From positions 1-64,000 of the forward strand of contig JAFWEX010000047.1 in the NCBI GenBank assembly GCA_017512705.1: a DNA stretch of 64,000 bases, in the 5' to 3' direction. Numbering within the stretch: position 1 is the stretch's first letter; each line of letters starts with the position of its first letter. Positions 57,075 to 64,000 of the stretch are shown here, one piece after another. The DNA is from Paenibacillus sp. Lineage in GTDB: Bacteria; Bacillota; Bacilli; Paenibacillales; Paenibacillaceae. Position numbers and translations under genes: made by a program. The notes under the pieces were generated by a model. That model ran no database searches. It saw only the letters and a list, made by a program, of their open reading frames with translations, and was not told where the DNA came from.

Positions 57075-57953
57075 TTAGCGCGTGAAAATAAACAACTTGC
57101 TGTCGGCATTCACCACTTGTGTGCCGTTGCTCAGTTGAACCAAGGGCGTATCCCAATGGGTATGCCCGCTGAACACAAGCGTCTCCGGCCCGGCCTCCAA
57201 GGCCTGCCGGATGAGCGGTTCACCCACAAGCCCAAGCTCGGCAATGCCCGGGCTTTGGTGCAAAAGCAAGCAATCCGGCTGCTGCTTCAGCAGCTTGCGT
57301 ACGGATTGCAGATAGGGCTCTGCCGGCAGCCGGTTCGGCTTGTCCGGCCTGCCGATGATGCCGCCAAGGCCCGCGATGCGCAGCTGTCGCGCCTTGGCGG
57401 CATGAGGCGCAAGGCCACCCGTTGGGGGGCCAGCGCTAATAATGGCAGCTGGGCCATCCATGCAATGGATGCCCTCGCTGTTGTGTAACCGATGAGCGTC
57501 TGCATCATCGGTTAGATCATGGTTGCCGTGAACGCCGGCAACCCAGCCGAAGGCTGCCCTGAAGGCAAGCCAGACGGGAACCGGATTGCCACTCGCTCCC
57601 CTTTTCCCGCGCAGGGCATACATATCTCCACATAACAGCACACCCGTCTTCTGCGAATCAAGCTCAGGCCATTCCACCTCCATCAGCAGGCGAATATAGG
57701 CAGGCAGCACTTCCCCTAACAGCTTGTCCATAGAATCCGTGTCAGATGAGGCACCCAACTCCATCTCCGTTACAGGTATAATTCCCTGCAAATCTGAGGT
57801 AACAATCAGTGCATCTATGCCTTCTGGCAAACCACTTAATGTTCCATGGTAGATCGGAAGCTGAGCTTCAATGACCTCACCGCCAGGAATCGAATTCAAA
57901 TACGTATAATGTTCAATAGGTTCATTGTGCAGTTGCCGTATTTTCAAATTCAT
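57075..57953 (-). CDS. Metallophosphoesterase family protein
   Basis: 292 residues. Metallophosphatase signatures: GVLLCGDMYAL (metal Asp), VAGVHGNHDLTDD (Asn-His), and LVFSGHTHWDTPLVQ (two metal histidines). There is no signal peptide, so it is cytoplasmic. The middle of the gene (about 57140-57480) is strikingly GC-rich compared with both ends and with its neighbours, with Ala/Gly/Arg/Pro-rich stretches. Its substrate is unknown: phosphoesters or nucleotides are the usual ones. Divergent from the HesB-like gene. Confidence 0.88.
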   Translation of the reverse strand: MNLKIRQLHNEPIEHYTYLNSIPGGEVIEAQLPIYHGTLSGLPEGIDALIVTSDLQGIIPVTEMELGASSDTDSMDKLLGEVLPAYIRLLMEVEWPELDSQKTGVLLCGDMYALRGKRGASGNPVPVWLAFRAAFGWVAGVHGNHDLTDDADAHRLHNSEGIHCMDGPAAIISAGPPTGGLAPHAAKARQLRIAGLGGIIGRPDKPNRLPAEPYLQSVRKLLKQQPDCLLLHQSPGIAELGLVGEPLIRQALEAGPETLVFSGHTHWDTPLVQLSNGTQVVNADSKLFIFTR

Positions 57954-58055
57954 CTCCCCTTTCCTTTATCTTATTTTACCTTCTAATCGGCAATTGTGGT
58001 CCATATATTAAATTGTAAGCGAATTCATTGGGAAACAAAGGAGTGTGACTACGCC

Positions 58056-58418
58056 ATGATCATTCAAGTGAGTCCGCAGGCAGAAGCAAGACTGGTTGAA
58101 CAACTGGGCGACCAGCCGGGCTTGTTCAAGTTGTTTTATGATACCGATGGTTGCGGTTGTGACGGAATTACGGTACTTCTGATCTTAAATGAACGAGACA
58201 GTGATGACGTGTCTATTGAGGCAGGTTCACTTCCGTTTGTAATTAATAAGCAGCAGCAGATTTACTTTGAACCCTGTTTACGTCTGCAATCCGAAAATAA
58301 CTTCCCTTCGTTCCGTCTGAGCAGTGATTCGATGATCTACGGAAGTAATGTAAAGGTTCATGATCTCCGGGAAGCAGCTAATGTAACGTCTGAGTCTAAG
58401 GAGTGGTCTGTTAAGTAG
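58056..58418 (+). CDS. HesB-like iron-sulfur cluster family protein (YneR-like)
   Basis: 120 residues from ATG 58056, which follows AAAGGAGTGTG; the frame runs back to 57996 without a ribosome site. The HesB/IscA fold is apparent (VSPQAEARLVEQL; FKLFYDTDGCGCDGITVLLIL; YGSNVKVHDL) but the typical C-terminal CGCG pair of the IscA/SufA carriers is absent. Only the internal CGC at about 33-35 remains, as in the YneR group. A role in Fe-S assembly is unproven for this group. Confidence 0.8.
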   Translation: MIIQVSPQAEARLVEQLGDQPGLFKLFYDTDGCGCDGITVLLILNERDSDDVSIEAGSLPFVINKQQQIYFEPCLRLQSENNFPSFRLSSDSMIYGSNVKVHDLREAANVTSESKEWSVK

Positions 58419-58446
58419 TCACTTTGCCTTGCATGCACAACAGGAA

Positions 58447-58503
58447 CGAAACCTCTCTATCCCGCTCTTTATCCCGAAATCTTGCGGAGAGAGAGAGGTT
58501 TCG
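58447..58503. other. Imperfect inverted repeat downstream of the HesB-like gene
   Basis: CGAAACCTCTC at 58447 faces GAGAGGTTTCG ending at 58503, with a 35-bp loop. No T-tract follows on either strand, so it may be a weak terminator or an mRNA-end hairpin between convergent genes. Confidence 0.5.
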
Positions 58504-58588
58504 GCCGATTAGAAGATACTCAAAAAGAACAGCCAATCTCCTGCCCCTCCCTATGTGTTATTGACACTGGTTTGTGCGATATGCAAGC

Positions 58589-60148
58589 TTAGTGGGAAGC
58601 TAGATATTCGCGCAGCTTCTTTTTGTCTATTTTATCCACTGCAGTCCTGGGCAGGCTCTTTATCTTATACAGATGTTCCGGCCATTTGTAAGCAGCAAGA
58701 TGTATCATGCAGAACGCTCTTAACTGTTGCAAGTTCAAACTTTTGCCTTCCTGTAAAACGACAAAAGCAACCAGCCTTTCTCCTTCGTCTCCAAACTGTT
58801 CTCCGATAACTGCCACGTCCATGACTGCCTCATGGTTTATAATAACCTGCTCCACTTCAGCACAAAATACATTAGAGCCATTCACAATAACCATGTCTTT
58901 CAGCCGATCCTGTATATATAAATAACCCTCTTCATCCAGACACCCCACATCTCCGGTTCGTATCCAGCCATCAAGCATAGTTTCATGGGTGACTTGGGTC
59001 TGACGCCAATATCCTCGCATTGTTTGTGCACCACGGACTACAATCTCACCTGATTCGCCAACCTCTACTTCTCTTCCATCTGTATCTATAATTCGAACCT
59101 CAAAAGCTTGTTCGCCTTGTGAAGCCAACTCGTGGGGACGACCCACGGAACGAAGCCGGCGTTCATCTTCCAGATGACTTGCAGGAAACAGGCGGCTTAT
59201 CGACATTCCGCATTCTGCTTGTGAATAATTATTAACAATGACTGCTTCGGGGAATTGGGACACCGCATTCCGAAGTGTATCTGGAGATATAATCGATCCT
59301 CCGCACCCTATTATCTTTAAACTTTTTAGATGTTTTCCTGTAGCAGATACCTCATAAGTAATATCTCGAAGCAACTGTCCTACCGTGCTAAGATGTGTAA
59401 TCTGGTTACGTTCAACTGCTTCAATGATCTGGTGTACAGAACTAGGATATTCATCCAAAAACACTAGACATCCTCCAGCAGCCATCGTAGCCCACAATTG
59501 AAACTGACCAACCAGATGCGATAGGTTGAGCACAAGTACCCTTCGTCCGATATCATATCCAAAGCCTGCGGGCGGTGTAAGCTGGTTCCATGCCGCCATT
59601 CCGCGGTGTGAATGCATCACTCCTTTAGGCCGCCCCGTTGTACCTCCTGTATAAATCAGTACAGCTGTATCATCGACACTTTGATGAACAGATTCTGTGG
59701 GACGAGATGCATATTCCCGCTTCATAAGTCCTGACAGTGACCTAGTTATGGAATGGTCCTCATCTGTTGTGAACCATTCTGGGCCATACTCTAGAAGATC
59801 GATCAAGGCTTCAGCTTGTTCGACATGACGTTCATCGTGAATAATTATATGCGGCTCCGCATCCTGCAGAATGACTGTCAGTTCAGAGACAGTTAACCAA
59901 GGAGAAGGCACGAGCGGTATGGCTCCAATGGCTACCGCCCCATATAATGCAGCCACAAATTTTGGACTTGGATCACCCAACAGGGCAAAACGGTCACCTG
60001 CACGAAGCCCTTCTGCATAAAACACATCGCTCATCTTCTTAGCAAGATCATAAAGCTCGCTGTAGCTAACTGCATGGCCTTGATGCAATAATGCTGCTGC
60101 TTCTGGATACAGACTTGCTGCTAATGGCAATCGCTCAGATAAAAGCAT
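58589..60148 (-). CDS. AMP-dependent acyl-CoA synthetase / ligase (ANL family)
   Basis: 519 residues. ANL core motifs: VLIYTGGTTGRPKGVMHSHRG (A3, phosphate loop), NNYSQAECGMS (A5), GWIRTGDVG (A7), DRLKDMVIVNGSNVF (A8) and TAVDKIDKKKLRE with the C-terminal lysine (A10). It activates a carboxylate as acyl-AMP and then as thioester. No acyl carrier protein or fatty-acid gene lies next to it. Medium-chain or aromatic acids are possible. Standalone gene; its 3' end lies close to the HesB-like gene (convergent). Confidence 0.88.
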   Translation of the reverse strand: MLLSERLPLAASLYPEAAALLHQGHAVSYSELYDLAKKMSDVFYAEGLRAGDRFALLGDPSPKFVAALYGAVAIGAIPLVPSPWLTVSELTVILQDAEPHIIIHDERHVEQAEALIDLLEYGPEWFTTDEDHSITRSLSGLMKREYASRPTESVHQSVDDTAVLIYTGGTTGRPKGVMHSHRGMAAWNQLTPPAGFGYDIGRRVLVLNLSHLVGQFQLWATMAAGGCLVFLDEYPSSVHQIIEAVERNQITHLSTVGQLLRDITYEVSATGKHLKSLKIIGCGGSIISPDTLRNAVSQFPEAVIVNNYSQAECGMSISRLFPASHLEDERRLRSVGRPHELASQGEQAFEVRIIDTDGREVEVGESGEIVVRGAQTMRGYWRQTQVTHETMLDGWIRTGDVGCLDEEGYLYIQDRLKDMVIVNGSNVFCAEVEQVIINHEAVMDVAVIGEQFGDEGERLVAFVVLQEGKSLNLQQLRAFCMIHLAAYKWPEHLYKIKSLPRTAVDKIDKKKLREYLASH

Positions 60149-60342
60149 AGTTTCCCCCTATGGTTCAATATCCCTTTAATCCCACTAGAATAATATGGAA
60201 TAAATTGAAGATAACACATTTCCTAGAGATCATCTATATATTTAGGATTTAGTGATGTTTAACTCAAACCTTTTGAAACGTATAACGTTTATTCTACAAA
60301 CTTACTATAAACACAGTACAGTCATAGAAAAGAGGACTAATA

Positions 60343-60795
60343 ATGAGGAACCATCCCACCCTGAACCAAGTTATCTCCATACTCATACTCTCACTCATGT
60401 TTATATCAGGATGCAACACCAGTGAAAGCAACGTTAAAATCCCACCAGCCAAAATTAAAACCAGCGATACTCAGCCCCGTGAATACCTTTCCATTACCAA
60501 CACCGAATACGTCAATGGAACAGATGCCAATGAGGGAATGATCATAAACGTTTATACATATGATCTGCAAGATAAGACCCTTAACAAATTAACTAACTTG
60601 TCATATAACTCGCAGTATCCTTTAACGGTAGTTTCTTTGGCGAATGACACCACGTATTATTCAGGCGCTGATAAAAATAAAGGGGGCCAGTTATTCGCTT
60701 ATGATATGAGAACGGACGAGATCGAGACTGTTTTTTTACAAAAAGAAGGTTTCATCAATAACTTCACCCTGATATCTGAGCCTGATGAAAAATGA
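60343..60795 (+). CDS. Short lipoprotein, possibly truncated
   Basis: 150 residues, AGAGGA before ATG 60343. Signal with lipobox ISGC (Cys24). The rest (REYLSITNTEYVNGTDANEGMIINVYTYDLQDKTLNKLTN; TYYSGADKNKGGQLFAYDMRTDEIETVFLQ) looks like the first one or two blades of a beta-propeller of the TolB/DUF5050 kind. It stops abruptly after TLISEPDEK, far short of a full propeller. It may be a relic or a genuine short form. I see no frameshift continuation downstream before the terminator at 60848. Confidence 0.65.
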   Translation: MRNHPTLNQVISILILSLMFISGCNTSESNVKIPPAKIKTSDTQPREYLSITNTEYVNGTDANEGMIINVYTYDLQDKTLNKLTNLSYNSQYPLTVVSLANDTTYYSGADKNKGGQLFAYDMRTDEIETVFLQKEGFINNFTLISEPDEK

Positions 60796-60847
60796 GATCA
60801 TGTCCCTTGCCATCTATTACTATTCTTGCTGTGTAGGAAAAAAACAT

Positions 60848-60885
60848 AAAAAACCTCCCAATCTACTGTACTAGATAGGAGGTTT
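60848..60885 (-). terminator. Terminator of the chemoreceptor gene
   Basis: Stem AAACCTCC / GGAGGTTT with an inner TCTA/TAGA segment; six T follow on the - strand, about 60 bp past the stop at 60946. Confidence 0.8.
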
Positions 60886-60945
60886 AAGCGTTTTAATGAT
60901 AGAGAATTAAATTTTCAAAGTTGGTTCTCCTTCATTTAATGCTTA

Positions 60946-63003
60946 TTAACTCGTTTTGAACTTGGCTGATTCCTCTGCCAACTGTCTGGTCAATGCATCA
61001 ATTGTCTGTACCAGTTCTGCCAGATGTTTGGTCATGCCGGACTGCTCCTCCATGGTCGCGGTAACTTCCTCGATGGATGCGGATACTTCTTCCCCCGAAG
61101 CCGACAAGTTCTGCGCTGCACCGAGCACATCGTCTTTGTCGCGTTCAATGGACTCAATCTCCGCAGCGATGGCTTGTACCTGGTTCATCATGTTTTGCAT
61201 ATTGCGGGTAACAAAATTAAAGGTTTCTTTGGTTTGCATAACACTGCTCTTATGCTGTTCCGCAATCGCCTCAATGGCCTGCACACTCTGATTATTTTGC
61301 TCTACATGTCCGATCGTTTGCATCACGATCCGGTTAATATCTTCCGATTGCGCAGTAGTCTGTTCTGCCAGCTTGCGGATCTCGGAAGCTACCACAGCAA
61401 AGCCCCGACCCTGCTCCCCGGCTCTCGCTGCTTCAATCGAGGCATTCAGCGCAAGTAATTTGGTTTGATTCGCAATCTCGGTAATCGTGCTGGTGATCTG
61501 TTGAATGCCCGATGAACTCTCTGCGAGTTGAACCGTTATCTTCGAGATGTTATGAACCTCTGCTTCGTTCCGATCATTAACAGCAATAAGCGCATCAATG
61601 ACTTCATGGTTATTGTGAAAAGCTTCGGTGATTTCGTCCGCCTGAGTCATGACAGACTGAGACATCTCATTCACGCTGGCGATTTTGCTGCCGACGTTCA
61701 TAAACTTATCTACAATCGCCTCCGTATCATTCGCTTGCGATTCCATTGCACGAGATATTTCAAGCGCTGTCGCGGTTGTTTCGGTAATCGATGTCGATGT
61801 CTGCTGCGCAGATTGATCCAGCTCTGCCGTACTTGTATTCAACACAGCAATCGATCCATTCATACTCGAGATCAGCTGTCTGTTCCCCTCGGCCATGGTG
61901 TTGAAGCTGTCCGCCATTTCTTTGAATTCACCGCTGTATTTCTCTTTCGCCTGTACCGTCAAGTCGCCTTCAGCCAGCTGTTTAAACAGGGCGGTAATGG
62001 ATGTAACAGGTTTGGTTATCACCCGAGAGAGCAGAATTCCAACGATGATTGAAAAGGCAAGAGAACCAAATAGAACGATATACATTTTATTCGCCATGCT
62101 GGTTAATGGCTTATCCACATCTTTATAAGAATCCTCTACGATAATGGTCCAATCGGATACCGGAATTTTGGAATAAAATACGACTTTCTCGTCATTGTTC
62201 AGGTCACCCTGCTGTAATGTATCACTTGGGGCCAGATCGATCAGTGACTGATATTCCGATGATTCTAGCTCTTTTCCTAATACATCTGGATCTGCCGAAT
62301 GATACATCACTTTACCCACTCGGTCCAACACGATCACTTTACCTTCGTCATTAATCTTGACGTCCTGTAATTGGTTCACAAAAAATGAGGTGGATATTGT
62401 GGCGATCAGGATCCCATTCACTTGTTTATTCTCATCATAGATCGGAGAAGCAAACACGGTACCCAGTGTGCCTAACGTCTTGGATATAATCCCTTCACTG
62501 ATAACCGCCCGCCCTTTAATGGCCTCCTGGAAATAAGCCCGGTCCGCTCGATCGCCCCCCACTGTTTCTGGATCGTTCGCAGCAACCACCGTACCATTTC
62601 GATCAATCAGCATCATGACAACTGCACCCTCTATGCCTTCAAGGCTTTGGGCTAATATATCATTGGCCTCTTGGACCAGTTCTTGGTTTTTATCAAAAAA
62701 TACGTTTGCGTCCTCCGTTTCATTCAACCTCCGAATGGCCAGCAATTCTTCGAAGGCCTTGTGCTTGGTCATCAGGAATGCGGACTGTTCTGATAAGTGA
62801 AGGGCAGTGAATAACCCTGCTCCAATTCGATCCGAGTTGGCCCGAATCTCATCTTTACTTTTGTCCTGGGTGATCCCTTCAGCCACCTTGTAACACAGCA
62901 GAGCCGTTACAGTCAATACGACACACACGAGAAGACTGATCATTAAGGGTAATTTGAGCCGATAAGACATGTTTCTTAGACGCTGCCCTGTTTTTGCAAA
63001 CAT
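60946..63003 (-). CDS. Methyl-accepting chemotaxis protein with dCache sensor
   Basis: 685 residues. TM1 at about 18-38, extracellular double-Cache region (about 45-305: [58 protein letters not shown]), TM2 ([20 protein letters not shown]), HAMP domain, and a full signalling domain with tip [37 protein letters not shown]. It senses a small ligand such as an amino or organic acid and relays to CheW/CheA. Upstream is a sigma-D-like -10. The start at 63003 is ATG with a weak GGTGGAAG site. Confidence 0.93.
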   Translation of the reverse strand: MFAKTGQRLRNMSYRLKLPLMISLLVCVVLTVTALLCYKVAEGITQDKSKDEIRANSDRIGAGLFTALHLSEQSAFLMTKHKAFEELLAIRRLNETEDANVFFDKNQELVQEANDILAQSLEGIEGAVVMMLIDRNGTVVAANDPETVGGDRADRAYFQEAIKGRAVISEGIISKTLGTLGTVFASPIYDENKQVNGILIATISTSFFVNQLQDVKINDEGKVIVLDRVGKVMYHSADPDVLGKELESSEYQSLIDLAPSDTLQQGDLNNDEKVVFYSKIPVSDWTIIVEDSYKDVDKPLTSMANKMYIVLFGSLAFSIIVGILLSRVITKPVTSITALFKQLAEGDLTVQAKEKYSGEFKEMADSFNTMAEGNRQLISSMNGSIAVLNTSTAELDQSAQQTSTSITETTATALEISRAMESQANDTEAIVDKFMNVGSKIASVNEMSQSVMTQADEITEAFHNNHEVIDALIAVNDRNEAEVHNISKITVQLAESSSGIQQITSTITEIANQTKLLALNASIEAARAGEQGRGFAVVASEIRKLAEQTTAQSEDINRIVMQTIGHVEQNNQSVQAIEAIAEQHKSSVMQTKETFNFVTRNMQNMMNQVQAIAAEIESIERDKDDVLGAAQNLSASGEEVSASIEEVTATMEEQSGMTKHLAELVQTIDALTRQLAEESAKFKTS

Positions 63004-63058
63004 GTACTTCCACCATCCATCCTCTTTGGGTTAAACCCATTAATATTTGATATTTTAA

Positions 63059-63085
63059 ATATCGGATTTCCCAAATTGTTTTTCC
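63059..63085 (-). promoter_or_regulatory. Sigma-D-like promoter of the second chemoreceptor gene
   Basis: -10 TCCGATAT (63059-63066) is identical to that of the other chemoreceptor gene. The -35 position reads GGAA instead of TAAA, 15 bp away, so the match is partial. A 15-bp dyad, GATATTTTAAATATC (63049-63063), overlaps the -10. Confidence 0.4.
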
Positions 63086-63255
63086 AGTCAAAAGAGCGCT
63101 TGCAAAAAATAATTTTGGATTATGCGGAAAAATGTAGGTCAAAAGCCTTTTCAGTTGATTAGTAAAACCGGACTTTCGGTTAATACAAAATATAACATCT
63201 GAATTGTAAAATGGTAGGATAACCTGTTGTTTGAAGAGAGGAACGATTATTCAAC

Positions 63256-63666
63256 ATGAAAATGCCCACTTTATTAAATGTCATCCGTGCGCTTCTTGGA
63301 TTGCAATCTATTTTCATTGGATTCTCCATCATATTTCTGATTCCGGAGATCATCGGTAATAGTCCAGATTACCCCGCGTATCCACTATTTGATCAGATTG
63401 CCTATTACGCTAATATAGCACTACGAATAATTTTGACTCTGGCGCCCCCACTCTTGACGATCATGTATATCTCAGGGCCAAGCTATAAGATGACGATTAC
63501 GTTTATGTGCGTGACGCTGTTCTTCACGATTGTGTTTATTCCCAATGCACTCGTCCTGCTGAACCTGTTCATGCTGCTCACACTGCTGCTCCACAAGCCC
63601 AGCAAAATGTATCTGAAGCAAGAAGGACCTTCCCGAGATTACTCGCAAAAGGACCTTCAATTATAG
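63256..63666 (+). CDS. Small integral membrane protein
   Basis: 136 residues with four hydrophobic segments (about 7-30, 48-70, 76-95, 97-115) and a charged C-terminal tail (KPSKMYLKQEGPSRDYSQKDLQL). AGAGGAACG lies ahead of ATG 63256. No family that I recognise; no transport or enzyme motif. It is monocistronic, divergent from the chemoreceptor gene and followed by a strong terminator. Confidence 0.7.
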   Translation: MKMPTLLNVIRALLGLQSIFIGFSIIFLIPEIIGNSPDYPAYPLFDQIAYYANIALRIILTLAPPLLTIMYISGPSYKMTITFMCVTLFFTIVFIPNALVLLNLFMLLTLLLHKPSKMYLKQEGPSRDYSQKDLQL

Positions 63667-63740
63667 ATTGGATCTATTTATTTACTGGACAATGAGATCG
63701 AGACTATATTTTGCAAGCTCGCCAGCTTGTATAAACAACG

Positions 63741-63777
63741 AAAGATCCTGCCAACACAAGCGGCAGGATCTTTTTTT
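63741..63777 (+). terminator. Terminator of the small membrane protein gene
   Basis: Perfect stem AAGATCCTGCC / GGCAGGATCTT with a 9-nt loop and a seven-T run on the + strand. Confidence 0.92.
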
Positions 63778-63877
63778 AAGCATATTTATTACAACCTGAG
63801 AATACTTGAAGATACATGTCAGCGTTCCATAAGATCAATCAGAGCTGATTCTCACTGCTTCAATCCTTGGTTAACCG

Positions 63878-64000
63878 TTAACCAAGCTCCGCAATTCGCT
63901 GTCTAATGCGCGGGAACAGGCCAAGAGCATTTTCATAAAACACGTTCTCATGATGCTGCTCGGGCACGAGCCTACGAACAAATTCGGCGTATAGATCAAT
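63878..64000 (-). CDS. C-terminal end of an amidohydrolase-family protein (partial)
   Basis: Only the last 40 codons are in the window; the gene continues past the right edge. Reading the - strand from 64000 gives DLYAEFVRRLVPEQHHENV, then FYENALGLFPRIRQRIAELG and a TAA stop at 63878. The motif ENALxLFPRI near the end is the usual C-terminus of amidohydrolase family 2 (TIM-barrel) enzymes, where the last helix packs on the barrel. The exact subfamily cannot be told from this fragment. Confidence 0.7.
   Translation of the reverse strand: MDLYAEFVRRLVPEQHHENVFYENALGLFPRIRQRIAELG

Overview
The window looks like a chromosomal segment of a plant- or soil-associated Paenibacillus (low-to-mid GC Firmicute). 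The reasons are strong AGGAGG-type ribosome binding sites, frequent GTG and TTG starts, lipobox lipoproteins, LicT/CcpA-type regulatory sites, S-layer-homology (SLH) surface enzymes, a large set of plant-cell-wall enzymes, a bacterial expansin and a GreA-KhtTU potassium/proton antiporter operon. I saw no rRNA, tRNA, insertion sequence, prophage or CRISPR array. Genus and functions are inferred from protein families read by eye; no database search was run.

Layout. 1-5 kb: YtcQ/YteP/YtcP-type oligosaccharide ABC importer, divergent from a membrane-anchored AraC-type regulator. 5-10 kb: CueP-like copper protein, collagen-like protein, Hsp20, and a MerR regulator with its MFS efflux pump. 10-23 kb: SLH-like carboxylesterase, alkaline phosphatase, modular GH10 xylanase, VOC protein, GNAT, ankyrin protein, chemoreceptor, PL1 pectate lyase. 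24-33 kb: beta-glucoside PTS locus (bglP, licT, two 6-phospho-beta-glucosidases, SLH esterase). 33-49 kb: mostly housekeeping and accessory genes (suppressor-of-fused protein, LuxR-type regulator, lipoproteins, acetyltransferase, HAD phosphatase, small gene with a LexA-like promoter, cyclase, expansin, khtTU with a GreA-like gene, gdhA, pentapeptide protein, ddh, exoA). 49-57 kb: arabinogalactan-type cluster (GH30, GH43-AbfB, GH35, LacI). 57-64 kb: metallophosphoesterase, HesB-like protein, acyl-CoA ligase, second chemoreceptor, and the end of an amidohydrolase.

The most striking system is a LicT antitermination regulon. Five close matches to the LicT-type ribonucleic antiterminator (RAT; 5' half GGATTGTTAC, 3' half GGCAAAACC), each overlapping an intrinsic terminator, lie ahead of bglP, licT, a phospho-beta-glucosidase, an SLH esterase/phospho-beta-glucosidase pair and, about 14 kb away, a second SLH-like carboxylesterase. 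The distal esterase leader also carries a sixth, tandem RAT-like element and a promoter whose -35 overlaps a perfect CcpA cre site. licT is flanked by RAT/terminators on both sides, as bglG is in E. coli bgl. This suggests that two exported esterases are induced together with beta-glucoside uptake, perhaps to deacylate esterified plant glucosides before PTS import.

A second regulon is visible at 52-57 kb, where the box TGAAA-N4-TTTCA occurs ahead of the LacI gene and twice ahead of the GH35 gene, with a close variant ahead of the GH43-GH30 operon. Both chemoreceptor genes carry the sigma-D-like -10 element TCCGATAT.
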